From the NCBI GenBank assembly GCA_027619975.1, contig JAQCGX010000006.1, forward strand, positions 44,500 through 108,499: DNA of 64,000 nucleotides, given 5' to 3'. Shown in pieces: positions 41,996-51,028 of the stretch. A program made the translations under genes and the position numbers. The notes below the pieces were generated by a model. That model was not told the DNA's origin and searched no databases. It worked only from the letters and a program-made list of their open reading frames with translations. How positions within the stretch are numbered: the stretch's first letter is position 1; every line of letters begins with the position of its first letter. The stretch comes from Nitrospinota bacterium (GTDB lineage: Bacteria; Nitrospinota; Nitrospinia; Nitrospinales; VA-1).

Positions 41996-43585
41996 TTAGG
42001 ATGCCGGGCTTTTATCTTTGAGCCATTTGCGAATGATGCTGGCGGTAAACTTGGGATCATTACCGGCGAATTCTGCGACCGCTTGCCGGATTTCTGCGGA
42101 CTCATTGAGGACATTGCCCAGGCTTTTTTTCTCTTCCTCGACAGCGGCCATTTCAGTGGTCGTTAATTGGCCATGCTCTGGAACCACCTCAAGGGAAGTC
42201 GTCATCCAGTTGATAATGGGACGGATGACTCTTGTGAAAAATAAGAGAACGAAAAGAGCCCCTAAAACGTATTTAGCGACCTTGAACGCCAGATCTGCGG
42301 TTTCGGACTTGGCGAGTCTGCTTTCCTCATCCTGTTCAAAGCTCCGGTCGAACTGAACGTTTTCCAGCTGGATCTGGTCCCCGCGTTTTTCATCGTAGCC
42401 GATGGCGGATTTGACAATGGGCAGGTATTTTGCCATTTCTTCTGGGGTCCTGGGCTGGTATTGGGCAGGTTCCCCCGTGACGTTTCCATCAATGAGTACG
42501 GCGACGGACAATTTCTTTACGGTGCCGATGGGCTTGGAGATCTGCCTGACAATTTTGTTGATTTCATAATTGAAGGTTTGATTTTCCTTGTCGCGTTTTG
42601 CCCCTTGGCTTCCCGCAGCACCTCCACCTGTTCCGCCAGGGACTAGACTTTGGGCTCCAGGGACACCTCCCGGAGGCAGCGCCCCCAGGGTCGCTTCGGT
42701 CACGATTTGTTCGCTTCGAACCACCTGGGAATCCGGATCAAAAATTTCTTCCGTCCTCTCCACCACTTCAAAGTCGAGGTCGGCATTCACGCGGGCAATG
42801 ACCTTGCCTTCTCCCAAGGCATTTTCCAGCATGCGAACGATGGTGTCCTGAATTTGTTTTTCAACCAGCATCTTGTGCTGATGATTGGTGGTGGTGCGGA
42901 CGGCGCCGCTGGAACCTTGCTGGTCCCCGGATAAAATATTTCCTTTCAGATCGACGACCACGACATCCTGTGCGCTGATTCCTTCTACGCTGGCGGCAAC
43001 AAGATGGACGATTCCCTGCGCCTGATCTCTGGTCACTGTTTTTCCAGCCTTGACCTTGATGGTGACGGAGGCTTTCCCACGCGGTTTTTCTTTAAGGAAC
43101 AAGGTGTCTTTGGGAATTACCAAATGGACTCGCGCCTGTTCCACGGCATCCAGGGTCTTGATGGTGCGGCTCAATTCACCCTGGATGGCGCGTTGATAGT
43201 TGAGTTTCTGCATGAATTCCGTCATCCACAGAGTGCTGTCCTCAAAAATTTCCATGCCCACTTCTCCCCCTTCAGGCAGGCCTTCGCCGGCCAGCTTGAG
43301 GCGGATTTCATGCATGTCTTTGGACGGGACCCGAATGGTTTGCCCGCCTGCGGAAAGTTCGTAAGGAATTTTTTCTGTCTTCAGCCGCTCCACAATTTGG
43401 GCGGCATCCTGAGGGCTCAGTTTAGCGTAAAGAAGCTGGTAGTCAGGAGTCTGCACCCACAGGGACATGGCGAACAGGGAGGCGAAACCGGTGGCCACCA
43501 ATGCAAAAACAGCAAATTTCTGTCCTTGGGGAAGAGCAGAAAATCGGTCGGTGAGCTGCTTGATAAATGTGGAAAATTTTTCCAT
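41996..43585 (-). CDS. fliF: flagellar MS-ring protein FliF
   Basis: Basal-body membrane ring protein, 529 residues. Two membrane helices (about 22-44 and about 440-460) enclose the periplasmic ring-building motifs (YQLLYAKLSPQDAAQIVERL, IPYELSAGGQTIRVP, YQRAIQGELSRTI, ARVHLVIP). The cytoplasmic C-terminal tail (VLNESAEIRQAVAEFAGNDP ... IIRKWLKD) is the FliG-binding end. fliE, which normally precedes fliF, is missing here: only 35 bases separate fliF from flgC. Confidence 0.96.
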   Translation of the reverse strand: MEKFSTFIKQLTDRFSALPQGQKFAVFALVATGFASLFAMSLWVQTPDYQLLYAKLSPQDAAQIVERLKTEKIPYELSAGGQTIRVPSKDMHEIRLKLAGEGLPEGGEVGMEIFEDSTLWMTEFMQKLNYQRAIQGELSRTIKTLDAVEQARVHLVIPKDTLFLKEKPRGKASVTIKVKAGKTVTRDQAQGIVHLVAASVEGISAQDVVVVDLKGNILSGDQQGSSGAVRTTTNHQHKMLVEKQIQDTIVRMLENALGEGKVIARVNADLDFEVVERTEEIFDPDSQVVRSEQIVTEATLGALPPGGVPGAQSLVPGGTGGGAAGSQGAKRDKENQTFNYEINKIVRQISKPIGTVKKLSVAVLIDGNVTGEPAQYQPRTPEEMAKYLPIVKSAIGYDEKRGDQIQLENVQFDRSFEQDEESRLAKSETADLAFKVAKYVLGALFVLLFFTRVIRPIINWMTTSLEVVPEHGQLTTTEMAAVEEEKKSLGNVLNESAEIRQAVAEFAGNDPKFTASIIRKWLKDKSPAS

Positions 43586-43620
43586 GAATATTTCAGGTTA
43601 TGTCGTGGACAGGTTAAGTC

Positions 43621-44058
43621 TTATCTTCCAAGTTCTATCGCGCGGAGCGCCATGGATTTTGCGGCGTTCATGGCGGTGACGTTGGCTTCAAAAGAACGTG
43701 TTGTAGTGACCATATCCACCATTTCGCTGATCAAGTCAATGTTTGGCATGGCGACATAGCCCTCCTTGTTCGCGTCTGGATGATTCGGATTGAAAACGGT
43801 CCTGGGTTCCGTTTGGTCACGAACCACCTGAGTGACCAGGACTTGATTCAGCGTATCTCCCAATTCATTTTTCAAAACTTCACCAAAACTATTCTCCAAC
43901 GGCAGGGCGCTGACCACCACGCTCTTTTTCCGGTACGGACCCCCTTCAGGGGTGCGGGTGGTTTCTACATTGGCCAGGTTGCTGGAAATGGCTTCCATGC
44001 GTTGCCGCTGAACGTTCAGTCCGGAGGAACTGATCTGCATTGCTGTCAAAAAATCCAT
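43621..44058 (-). CDS. flgC: flagellar proximal rod protein FlgC
   Basis: A 145-residue rod protein. The N-terminal rod motif SSSGLNVQRQRMEAISSNLAN and the C-terminal MVDMVTTTRSFEANVTAMNA fit FlgC, and the central PGGPYRKK-like EGGPYRKKSVVV and PNIDLISEMVD are typical. GGAAGGAA stands before the ATG. It is the first gene of the operon; flgB, its usual upstream partner, is absent. A sigma-54 promoter lies 81 bases upstream. Confidence 0.95.
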   Translation of the reverse strand: MDFLTAMQISSSGLNVQRQRMEAISSNLANVETTRTPEGGPYRKKSVVVSALPLENSFGEVLKNELGDTLNQVLVTQVVRDQTEPRTVFNPNHPDANKEGYVAMPNIDLISEMVDMVTTTRSFEANVTAMNAAKSMALRAIELGR

Positions 44059-44138
44059 AGCCGATTCCTTCCAATATGTTAATGAGGTGAAGAATTCAAT
44101 ATGTTATGGCTTTGCTGATGAAATCTGTATGAAATATT

Positions 44139-44155
44139 AAGCAATTTTCATACCA
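44139..44155 (-). promoter_or_regulatory. sigma-54 promoter of the flgC-fliFGHIJ operon
   Basis: On the minus strand TGGTATGAAAATTGCTT fits the -24/-12 consensus, with GG and GC separated by exactly ten bases. It is nearly identical to the site before the AMIN/TPR gene. An NtrC-type activator gene lies directly upstream. The rest of the 280 bases between the activator gene and flgC shows no frame. Confidence 0.82.
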
Positions 44156-44338
44156 AGTGCAGGTTTGTTACGTTTTAAAAAATGGGTTGAGGGAAAACTT
44201 TAAACTCTAATTTATCAATGAGTTTTTTCAGAATATTTGAAAATCTGGCGCGCGGTGTTGTACAGAGCCTCCAGGGTCATGGGAAAAAACTGTCATGGAT
44301 TTGACGAAATGGGAAAAAATAGGGCCACCGGGTGTAGG

Positions 44339-45721
44339 TCAGCTACTTTTCTGATACTCGGTCAGTTTGTTGCGCAGGGTACGAATACTGATGCCGAGAG
44401 ATTCCGCCGCACGGGTTTTATTGCCACTGACCTCTTCCAGAGTTTGCAGAATCAAGGCCTTTTCCATATCGTAAATGGTGCCCTGAAAATTTGAAAGCAG
44501 TTTCGATCCGGTTTCTCCATCCATTTCGGAATCTTCCTCGAAAAACAGATGCGCGGGCAGTAACGTATCCTCGTTACAGACCAGTGCGGCACGTTCCAGG
44601 ATGTTTCCCAATTCGCGGATATTCCCCGGCCAGTTGTATTTTTTCAAAAGCGTGAGAGTGGCTTCGTCTATCGACGGGACGGTTTTATGCATTTCCCTGC
44701 AATGCAATTGCAGAAAATGCTCTGCCAGCAGAGGGATATCTTCTTTGCGTTCGCGCAGTGGAATCAGCCGGAGGGGAATAACGTTTAACCGGTAGTACAG
44801 ATCTTCCCGGAACTGGTTTTCCTTGATCCGTTTTTTTATGTCGCGATTGGAGGTGGCAATCACCCGGACATCGACAGGAATGGCTTCTTTCCCGCCCACT
44901 TTATCGATTTCATGCTCCTGCAGGACACGAAGAAGTTTGGCTTGCAGGGGCAGGGACATTTCAGTGACTTCGTCGAGTAGCAGGGTCCCCTTGTGGGCGA
45001 GTTCAAATTTCCCTTCCTTGCGGTTATCGGCTCCGGTGAAAGCGCCTTTTTCATGGCCGAACATTTCTGTTTCCAAAAGCCCTTCGGGAAGCGCCGCGCA
45101 GTTGATAGGTACGAAAGGCCTGTCTGCCCTGGGACTGTGTTGGTGAATAAGGCGGGCAAACAATTCTTTGCCGGTACCGGTTTCTCCAATGATCAGCACG
45201 GTGGATTTGCTGTAGGCGATGTTTTCGGCAAATTTCAGCAGTCTTTTCATTTCCTCGTTACAGGTAATGATTTTCCGTTCGGAAACGGTTTTTTCGGGAG
45301 GCGTAGGCGCTGGCTGCCGGGCGGTAGTCTCTGGTTCCTTTAAAAAGGCCCGGTTCACGGTTGAAATCAGGATTTCCGCTGAGAAGGGTTTCAGAAGGTA
45401 ATCGAAAGCGCCTACCTTCATGGTCTCCACAGCGTTGTCTATATCTCCATAAGCGGTCATCATGATAACGATGGTTTTAGGGGAGTGCTGTTTGACGGCA
45501 CGTAGAAGTTCCACTCCGTCCATCCTTGGCATTTTGACGTCAGAAATTATCAGGTCGAACGACTCATGTTCAATTTTTTCCCAGGCGGCTTTTCCGTCCT
45601 GGACGGAAACCGGCTGGTAACCCTCCCGCTTCAAAGTCGTCTCCAGCGCTACCCGCATTTCGCTTTCGTCGTCAACGACGAGAATTTTTTTATCGGAATT
45701 ATTTTTCATCAAATTCGTCAT
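44339..45721 (-). CDS. sigma-54-dependent response regulator, NtrC/FlgR type
   Basis: A 460-residue activator. The receiver (about 12-125, Asp in LIISDVKMPRMDG, Lys in YLLKPF), the AAA+ domain with Walker A GETGTGKELFARL, the sigma-54-contact loop GAFTGADNRKEGKFE, and a Fis-type helix-turn-helix at the end (NKTRAAESLGISIRTLRNKL) make up the NtrC form. It overlaps the end of the sensor kinase by 23 bases. Between that kinase and the flagellar operon, it probably plays the FlgR/FleR role. A second ATG at 45709 is possible as start. Confidence 0.88.
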   Translation of the reverse strand: MTNLMKNNSDKKILVVDDESEMRVALETTLKREGYQPVSVQDGKAAWEKIEHESFDLIISDVKMPRMDGVELLRAVKQHSPKTIVIMMTAYGDIDNAVETMKVGAFDYLLKPFSAEILISTVNRAFLKEPETTARQPAPTPPEKTVSERKIITCNEEMKRLLKFAENIAYSKSTVLIIGETGTGKELFARLIHQHSPRADRPFVPINCAALPEGLLETEMFGHEKGAFTGADNRKEGKFELAHKGTLLLDEVTEMSLPLQAKLLRVLQEHEIDKVGGKEAIPVDVRVIATSNRDIKKRIKENQFREDLYYRLNVIPLRLIPLRERKEDIPLLAEHFLQLHCREMHKTVPSIDEATLTLLKKYNWPGNIRELGNILERAALVCNEDTLLPAHLFFEEDSEMDGETGSKLLSNFQGTIYDMEKALILQTLEEVSGNKTRAAESLGISIRTLRNKLTEYQKSS

Positions 45722-46985
45722 CCCAACAAGGTAGTTTTACGATGAAAGAGGTTTGTCTGCTTTTTTCGCTTTCGGCGTCGATCGTACCCTGATGGGCTTT
45801 AATTATATTGTGAGAAATGGACAAACCCAGCCCGGTTCCTTTATCTTTTGTGGTGAAAAAGGGGTTGAAGATTTTTGCCAGATGGTCTTGAGGGATGCCT
45901 TCGCCGGTGTCGGACACCGTGATGGTGATAAATTGACGGTGATCGTTTCCAGGTGCGGACCGGTTGGAAGAGGCGCTGACCTGTTCTGTGGTCAGGCAAA
46001 GTTCTCCTCCATCGGGCATGGCCTGAATCGCGTTGCGGATGAGGTTGCTGAAAACCTGCTTCAAAAGCTCCCGGTCGCCGTTGATCAACGCATCACTTTC
46101 TCCAAAATTGCGCACAATTTTTATATTGTCGGGGATGATTGTGTCCGAGGAACCTGTCAGCAAGGTGGTGAGCAATTGGTGAATGTCGCATTTTTGCTGG
46201 GAGGGGCGGGGAGACTTGGCGTATAGCAACAGGGTGGAAATGATCCGGTCCATATTCTTGACTCCGGCACGGATATGCTCCACAAGCGTGGATTTTTCCT
46301 CGTCCGTCTCTACGTCCTTCTTCAGCAGGGAAGCAAACAGTTCGATGCTTCCGAGAGGGTTTCTAATTTCATGGGCGATTCCTGCGGCCATTTCTCCCAT
46401 GGCTCGCAATCGCTGGTTTCTTTGCGCTTCGACTTCCAGGTGCCGGATATGGGTCATGTCTTTTATGATGAGAAGCGTTCCAATTTGCGCATCGTCAGGG
46501 TCCAGCACTGGAGAGGCAGAAGCCTGGACGTGAACCTTGCTTCAGTTTGCCGTGGTGATTTCCCGATCCACGCTCAAGAGGTTCCCCCCTGTTTTGACCA
46601 GTCGTGACACCATGTTTTCAAACAGCTCATCGTGGAACAGGTCAGGGAGAGGTTTGCCAAGGCACATCTCAGGAGAGAGTCCTGTGATCCAGCTTGCCGT
46701 TTTATTGAATGTCGTTATGTTTGCCTTTTTGTCCAATACAATTACGCCTGTGGTCAGGCTTTCCAGGATATTGTTCAGGTAATTTTTGACTTCTTCTTTT
46801 TCGGTGAGGTTTTTTTCAAGTTCTTCGTTCTTCTTGGCCAGCTCCAGATCGAGTCTTTTGACTCGCTCCTTCAGGTCATCGTAGGAATCCTGAAGCTGTT
46901 GGGTCGCGTCATTGAACGCTTGAAACGCCTGGCTGAGGATTTCGAATTCTTCTTTCGGGGTTTTTCCCTGGAGGGGTTCGTTCAT
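45699..46985 (-). pseudogene. flagellar-type sensor histidine kinase (FlgS-like), in-frame TGA
   Basis: A cytoplasmic kinase of the FlgS/AtoS type. The N-terminal part (46985-46542) has a long coiled coil (FNDATQQLQDSYDDLKERVKR) and a PAS domain (LESLTTGVIVLDKKANI). TGA at 46542-46544 interrupts the PAS C-terminal strand (EITTAN-stop-SKVHVQ), where relatives usually have Gly; GGA to TGA is one base change. The same frame then continues without gap through the PAS end, HisKA (GIAHEIRNPLGSIELFA), N box (NLIRNAIQAM) and G boxes (DTGEGIP, GTGLGLSIS). A GTG at 46508 could restart a 269-residue kinase lacking the coiled coil. Whether a functional kinase is made is unknown. Confidence 0.8.
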
Positions 46986-47042
46986 GTACTATTTGGACCA
47001 CGGGTGAGGGTTGAATCTAATCACTAAAACATTATAAATGAT

Positions 47043-49619
47043 TTAGAGAGGTTCTTTAAATTCTTTTTCCCAATCGAGGACTTTAAGTTTCGATTCTGCG
47101 ACTTGCTTCAAAAGATCATTGGTATCTTTTGATTCAATCAGAGTGTTCAGGGTGGCGGTGGCTTTGGAAGGATTTTTTAAATTATTATAACTTTCTACCA
47201 GAAGGTAGTCTGCCCAGTCGGTGTGCGGCTGTTCTGGAAATAATCGCCGGGCCGATTCCAGGGCTTTAGCAGCCTCGGCATATTTTTTGTTCTGGAAAAG
47301 CGCAAACCCCAGGCTGTAGTAAGCTTTGCGTATGGTATTGGGAATGATCTTGGCCGTGCGGTCAAACGTTTTGATAGCCTGACGGTATTCGTCAATGGCG
47401 GAAGGAAGGTTGTCCTCATTTTGGTAAGTTTCGGCCAACAGGGTGTGGGTTTCGGAAATATTTCCACCCTGTTTAGTCAAGAGCTCTTTATACACATGCA
47501 AGGCTTTGTTGTATTGTTTTCTGCCGCTATGCGAACTGGCCAGGAGCTTTAGAGCCTCGGGAACCTGCGGGCTCTGGGGATAATTTTTTAAAAATGATTG
47601 AGCGACCAGTTCCGCTTCTTTAAAGTTGCTTTGTTCCAGGTGAATTTGTCCCAGGTTGAGGAAGATGCGGTCGCGATAAATATTTTTGGCGTCCAATTTT
47701 TTGACCCGCTCGTAAAACCGAAGCGCTTGCGGGAACATGCCGATGGATTGATACGCTTCCCCAATTTGCATCACCGTTTTCAGATTTTTCACCTCGCCAA
47801 GGGATAAGCTGGAGAAATCACTGTAAGAGTAAAGAATCGGCAAGACGCCTCCCTGCCGGGCGTATTTATCGACGGAATAAACCAGGGCCTGTTGAATATA
47901 TGTCTGGGATTTATTATAAAATCTGGAGTCGGGGCCGAGAGGCAACAGTTTTTTGAATTCCTCTATGGCCCATAAATAATTTTGTTCTTTAAGAAATGCG
48001 ATGCCTCGGCTCAAAGTGACCTCAGCCAATATTTCAACATCATTGGCTTCCTGCAAAACCTCATCGTAGGCTTTGAAAGGTTGGTAATAAGGATCGGTAT
48101 TGTAAACTATATCCGTAACTTTCAGCTTGGGGTTAATGACTCCAATGTCAGCCATCCGGATTTTCCCATATAAGGATTCACTGCTTCCGGAATTTCTTTT
48201 GGCGGATTCGTCGAAGACGGCAAGTGCATCATTATGCCTTTCTTCAAGTAAATAGGAATCACCAATCATATTCAGAGCTCTATGAGCATGTTCATGGTCG
48301 GGAGCCAGGTTGATCAGGTCGTATAAATGGTCCCGCGCCGGGGTGTATTGTTTTTGCCGGAAATAAATATCTCCCATGTTGTAATTGGTTTCCGGTTCCT
48401 CATTGAGCTGGGTGGGCCAGCGGGCGGCGCCATCTTGATAGACATCAAGCGCCCGATTATAGTTTTTTTGTTGATAAAAGTTGTTGGCGATTTCAAAAAT
48501 AGCCGACCGGGCGGCAATATTCTTCGGGTTGTTCTCCAGCAACCTCTTGAAACCGGTGTAGGCTTCTTCCAGTTTGCCTTCTTTCAGCATCATGAGTGCT
48601 ACGTTGTTTTTTCGTGCGGATGAGTACGGGCTTTCGGGTTTTTCTTTTAAACTTTCCTCATACAACGTTTTTGCTTCCAGGGTGTAGCCCAGCTCGGAAT
48701 AAATAAATGCGATTTTGTCCTGGGCGTGTTCGGTAAACCTGGATTTTGGAAAGCGTCTGGTGGCCTCTTTGTACGCGGCCAGCGCCTGTTCGTAGATCGG
48801 GTGAGGTTGCCGGAAAGCGATTTGAAAATGCGCTTCCGCCATAAGATAATAAATATGGGCAAGGTATTTGCTGTCGGGAAAAGTCGGAATAAATTTTTCA
48901 AAGGATTCAATGGCCTTGGCATAGTCTTTTTCCTGGAACTCTTTTAAGGCGGATTGATACTCATCCCAGCCATTCTTTAACTTGTTTTCAATATCCAGAC
49001 GATTGGTTTGCCTGATCTTTCCTGAGTTCATTCCTTCGATCCGGGTTCTTTTGGAAGGCTTGGAATTTCTTCTGGCATCGGAGATTTTTTCTTTCCCGTG
49101 CAAAAGGACTTCAGTCCTGGCGAGGGCCTCGGGTTCGGAGCCGGGCTTGCGTTCTCCTATTTGAGTTTGCAGAATGGGTTTTTTCTCGCTGTTTAAATCG
49201 ATGACGATTTGAGACTTGGCCCTATCCAGATAATGAAAAAAGCGGGTATTGGATCGTCTGAGATGCAGAACAATTTCCAGGTTTTGCTGTTCAGGGTGAA
49301 TCTCTATTTTTTCTATATTGCGATCCTGGATCGACCGAGTCTGAAGGTCAGGATTCAATTGAACATTTTTTAGTGTCAGGGTAACTCGTTTTCCTAAAAA
49401 ATCCGCATCTACCTTATAGGAACCGGGCTGGCTCAAATCTACCAGGATGCGCGTGTATTGGGGGTGTGGGCCTATGTGCACTTTATTGACAATGAGGTTC
49501 TTCTGATACTCAGGCGGGGGATTTTTTGATAAGGCAGGCGCGCTCAGCGCCAAACTAAGAAGAAAGGCGAAAAGGGTTGTTTGAATCAGACGACGAAATG
49601 TATTATTGCTTGAGTTCAT
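47043..49619 (-). CDS. exported AMIN-domain and TPR-repeat protein
   Basis: An 858-residue secreted or periplasmic protein. The signal peptide (RLIQTTLFAFLLSLALSAPALS) ends near residue 33. An AMIN domain follows (about 40-140, VNKVHIGPHPQYTRILVDLS ... KSQIVIDLN), which binds peptidoglycan or envelope polymers; from about 200 to the end run at least fourteen TPR-like repeats (AIESFEKFIPTFPDSKYLAHIYYLM, split over one repeat). I place the start at 49619 because the sigma-54 promoter at 49655-49671 lies inside any longer form. It is the first gene of the unit with the sensor kinase and activator, so it is probably part of flagellar or envelope assembly control. Confidence 0.85.
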   Translation of the reverse strand: MNSSNNTFRRLIQTTLFAFLLSLALSAPALSKNPPPEYQKNLIVNKVHIGPHPQYTRILVDLSQPGSYKVDADFLGKRVTLTLKNVQLNPDLQTRSIQDRNIEKIEIHPEQQNLEIVLHLRRSNTRFFHYLDRAKSQIVIDLNSEKKPILQTQIGERKPGSEPEALARTEVLLHGKEKISDARRNSKPSKRTRIEGMNSGKIRQTNRLDIENKLKNGWDEYQSALKEFQEKDYAKAIESFEKFIPTFPDSKYLAHIYYLMAEAHFQIAFRQPHPIYEQALAAYKEATRRFPKSRFTEHAQDKIAFIYSELGYTLEAKTLYEESLKEKPESPYSSARKNNVALMMLKEGKLEEAYTGFKRLLENNPKNIAARSAIFEIANNFYQQKNYNRALDVYQDGAARWPTQLNEEPETNYNMGDIYFRQKQYTPARDHLYDLINLAPDHEHAHRALNMIGDSYLLEERHNDALAVFDESAKRNSGSSESLYGKIRMADIGVINPKLKVTDIVYNTDPYYQPFKAYDEVLQEANDVEILAEVTLSRGIAFLKEQNYLWAIEEFKKLLPLGPDSRFYNKSQTYIQQALVYSVDKYARQGGVLPILYSYSDFSSLSLGEVKNLKTVMQIGEAYQSIGMFPQALRFYERVKKLDAKNIYRDRIFLNLGQIHLEQSNFKEAELVAQSFLKNYPQSPQVPEALKLLASSHSGRKQYNKALHVYKELLTKQGGNISETHTLLAETYQNEDNLPSAIDEYRQAIKTFDRTAKIIPNTIRKAYYSLGFALFQNKKYAEAAKALESARRLFPEQPHTDWADYLLVESYNNLKNPSKATATLNTLIESKDTNDLLKQVAESKLKVLDWEKEFKEPL

Positions 49620-49654
49620 GGCATCAGGTTGCAAATTATGGCTACTCATTATAA

Positions 49655-49671
49655 AAGCAATTTCCATACCA
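49655..49671 (-). promoter_or_regulatory. sigma-54 promoter of the AMIN/TPR-kinase-activator unit
   Basis: On the minus strand TGGTATGGAAATTGCTT fits the -24/-12 consensus with ten bases between GG and GC. It differs from the flgC promoter by one base in 17. Transcription would begin near 49645, shortly before the ATG at 49619. Confidence 0.8.
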
Positions 49672-49918
49672 CCCTAGTCCAACTTTTTATGGGTTTGATA
49701 TTGGGTTGAAGTTTCGAAAATTGTAGATTTTCTATTCTTGTGAAACGCATTGTTTTATTGAATAATAGGGGAGCGAGCGGTGAACCGCTGGAAGCAATTA
49801 AAAAATCAGGGTTTGGAGTCCTTTATTAAGCCGGCGTCATTATTTTGACAAGGTTTTTGCATAAGCTGTGTAAAGGAACAATTTTATGACCCGCTAATCG
49901 TCAACTGTTTTACTTCCT

Positions 49919-51028
49919 GTGCTCATAGAAAAAAGCCAGTTTGAAAAATTAAAAAAGCAAGAATTGGGTGTGATCTGCAATTTGCTGAAAAAGCAAAATG
50001 AAATGCTGGGGCAATCCCTTTTGCATATGGATCATCTGATTTATTTGCAGAAGAGCATCAGTTTAATGAGTCTGGAGGAAATCAATAAAGTTTTAGCGGA
50101 TAAACTGCCTTATATTCTTTTCATACGTTATTTTTCCCTGTTTCTTTTTGACAAAAGTAGAAGAATCCTGACTCTGGCCTGCCACAACCATCCTGACCTG
50201 AAAGAGACACTCAACCTGCGTCTGAAAGATTCTGAAGTTATGAGCGAGGCGATCGATTCAGGAACTTATATCCTGGAGCAGGATCATGCTAAATCCAGAT
50301 TCTTCAAGGGGGTGAGAAACCCTTTGTTCAAGTACAACTTCTTTATCACCATTCCGCTGATGATTGAAAATGAGATCATTGGTGTCCTCAATTTGAACGA
50401 CAACGAAAGAGGGCGTCTCAACGTGACGGACCTGGATTATTTTCTAAACATGTCCGAAGTGATTTCGGTTTCGATCAGTAATGCGCAGTCTTATGAAAAA
50501 GCTGAGAGGTTATCGATCACCGACGGGCTCACGGGATTGAACAACCGTCAGCAATTTCAAGCGGTGTTGCAAAGCGAAATTCTCAGATGCCGACGATACA
50601 ACTCGCCTCTTTCCCTGTTGATAATGGATGTGGATTATTTTAAAGGCGTCAACGATACCTTTGGGCATCAGGAGGGAGACGATGTGCTAAGGGGCATCGC
50701 CGGAATTATAAAAGGGTTGTGCCGTTCATACGATGTGGCGGCCCGTTACGGAGGGGAGGAGTTTGTCCTGATTCTTCCCGAAACCAATGGCGCCGGGGCA
50801 TGGGTCATTGCGGAAAGAATCCGTGAGGAAGTGGAAAAATGCCGTTTCAAAAATGACGGCAGGGTTCATTCCGTTACCATCAGTTGCGGGATCGCGGAAT
50901 TTGATAAAGAGACGACTGCCGATCATACGCATCTGATTCGGGTTGCGGATGAGGCGCTTTACCAGGCAAAAGAATCTGGAAGGAACAGAACCGTAATGGG
51001 ACATGCAGATGACATCTTCAAAGGCTGA
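49919..51028 (+). CDS. GAF-GGDEF diguanylate cyclase
   Basis: A 369-residue cyclase that makes c-di-GMP. A helical start and a GAF domain (about 50-190) precede the GGDEF domain with active-site GGEEF near residue 278. An inhibitory I-site RSYD lies five residues before it, so product inhibition is expected. The start is GTG without a clear Shine-Dalgarno sequence. A TTGACA lies upstream at about 49847 without a good -10 partner. The following HDOD gene overlaps its end by 26 bases. Confidence 0.85.
   Translation: MLIEKSQFEKLKKQELGVICNLLKKQNEMLGQSLLHMDHLIYLQKSISLMSLEEINKVLADKLPYILFIRYFSLFLFDKSRRILTLACHNHPDLKETLNLRLKDSEVMSEAIDSGTYILEQDHAKSRFFKGVRNPLFKYNFFITIPLMIENEIIGVLNLNDNERGRLNVTDLDYFLNMSEVISVSISNAQSYEKAERLSITDGLTGLNNRQQFQAVLQSEILRCRRYNSPLSLLIMDVDYFKGVNDTFGHQEGDDVLRGIAGIIKGLCRSYDVAARYGGEEFVLILPETNGAGAWVIAERIREEVEKCRFKNDGRVHSVTISCGIAEFDKETTADHTHLIRVADEALYQAKESGRNRTVMGHADDIFKG

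Noticed and set aside
46542..46544. Selenocysteine at the in-frame TGA of the kinase
   Set aside because: The position is not a redox site and relatives have Gly; no suitable downstream stem-loop was evident.
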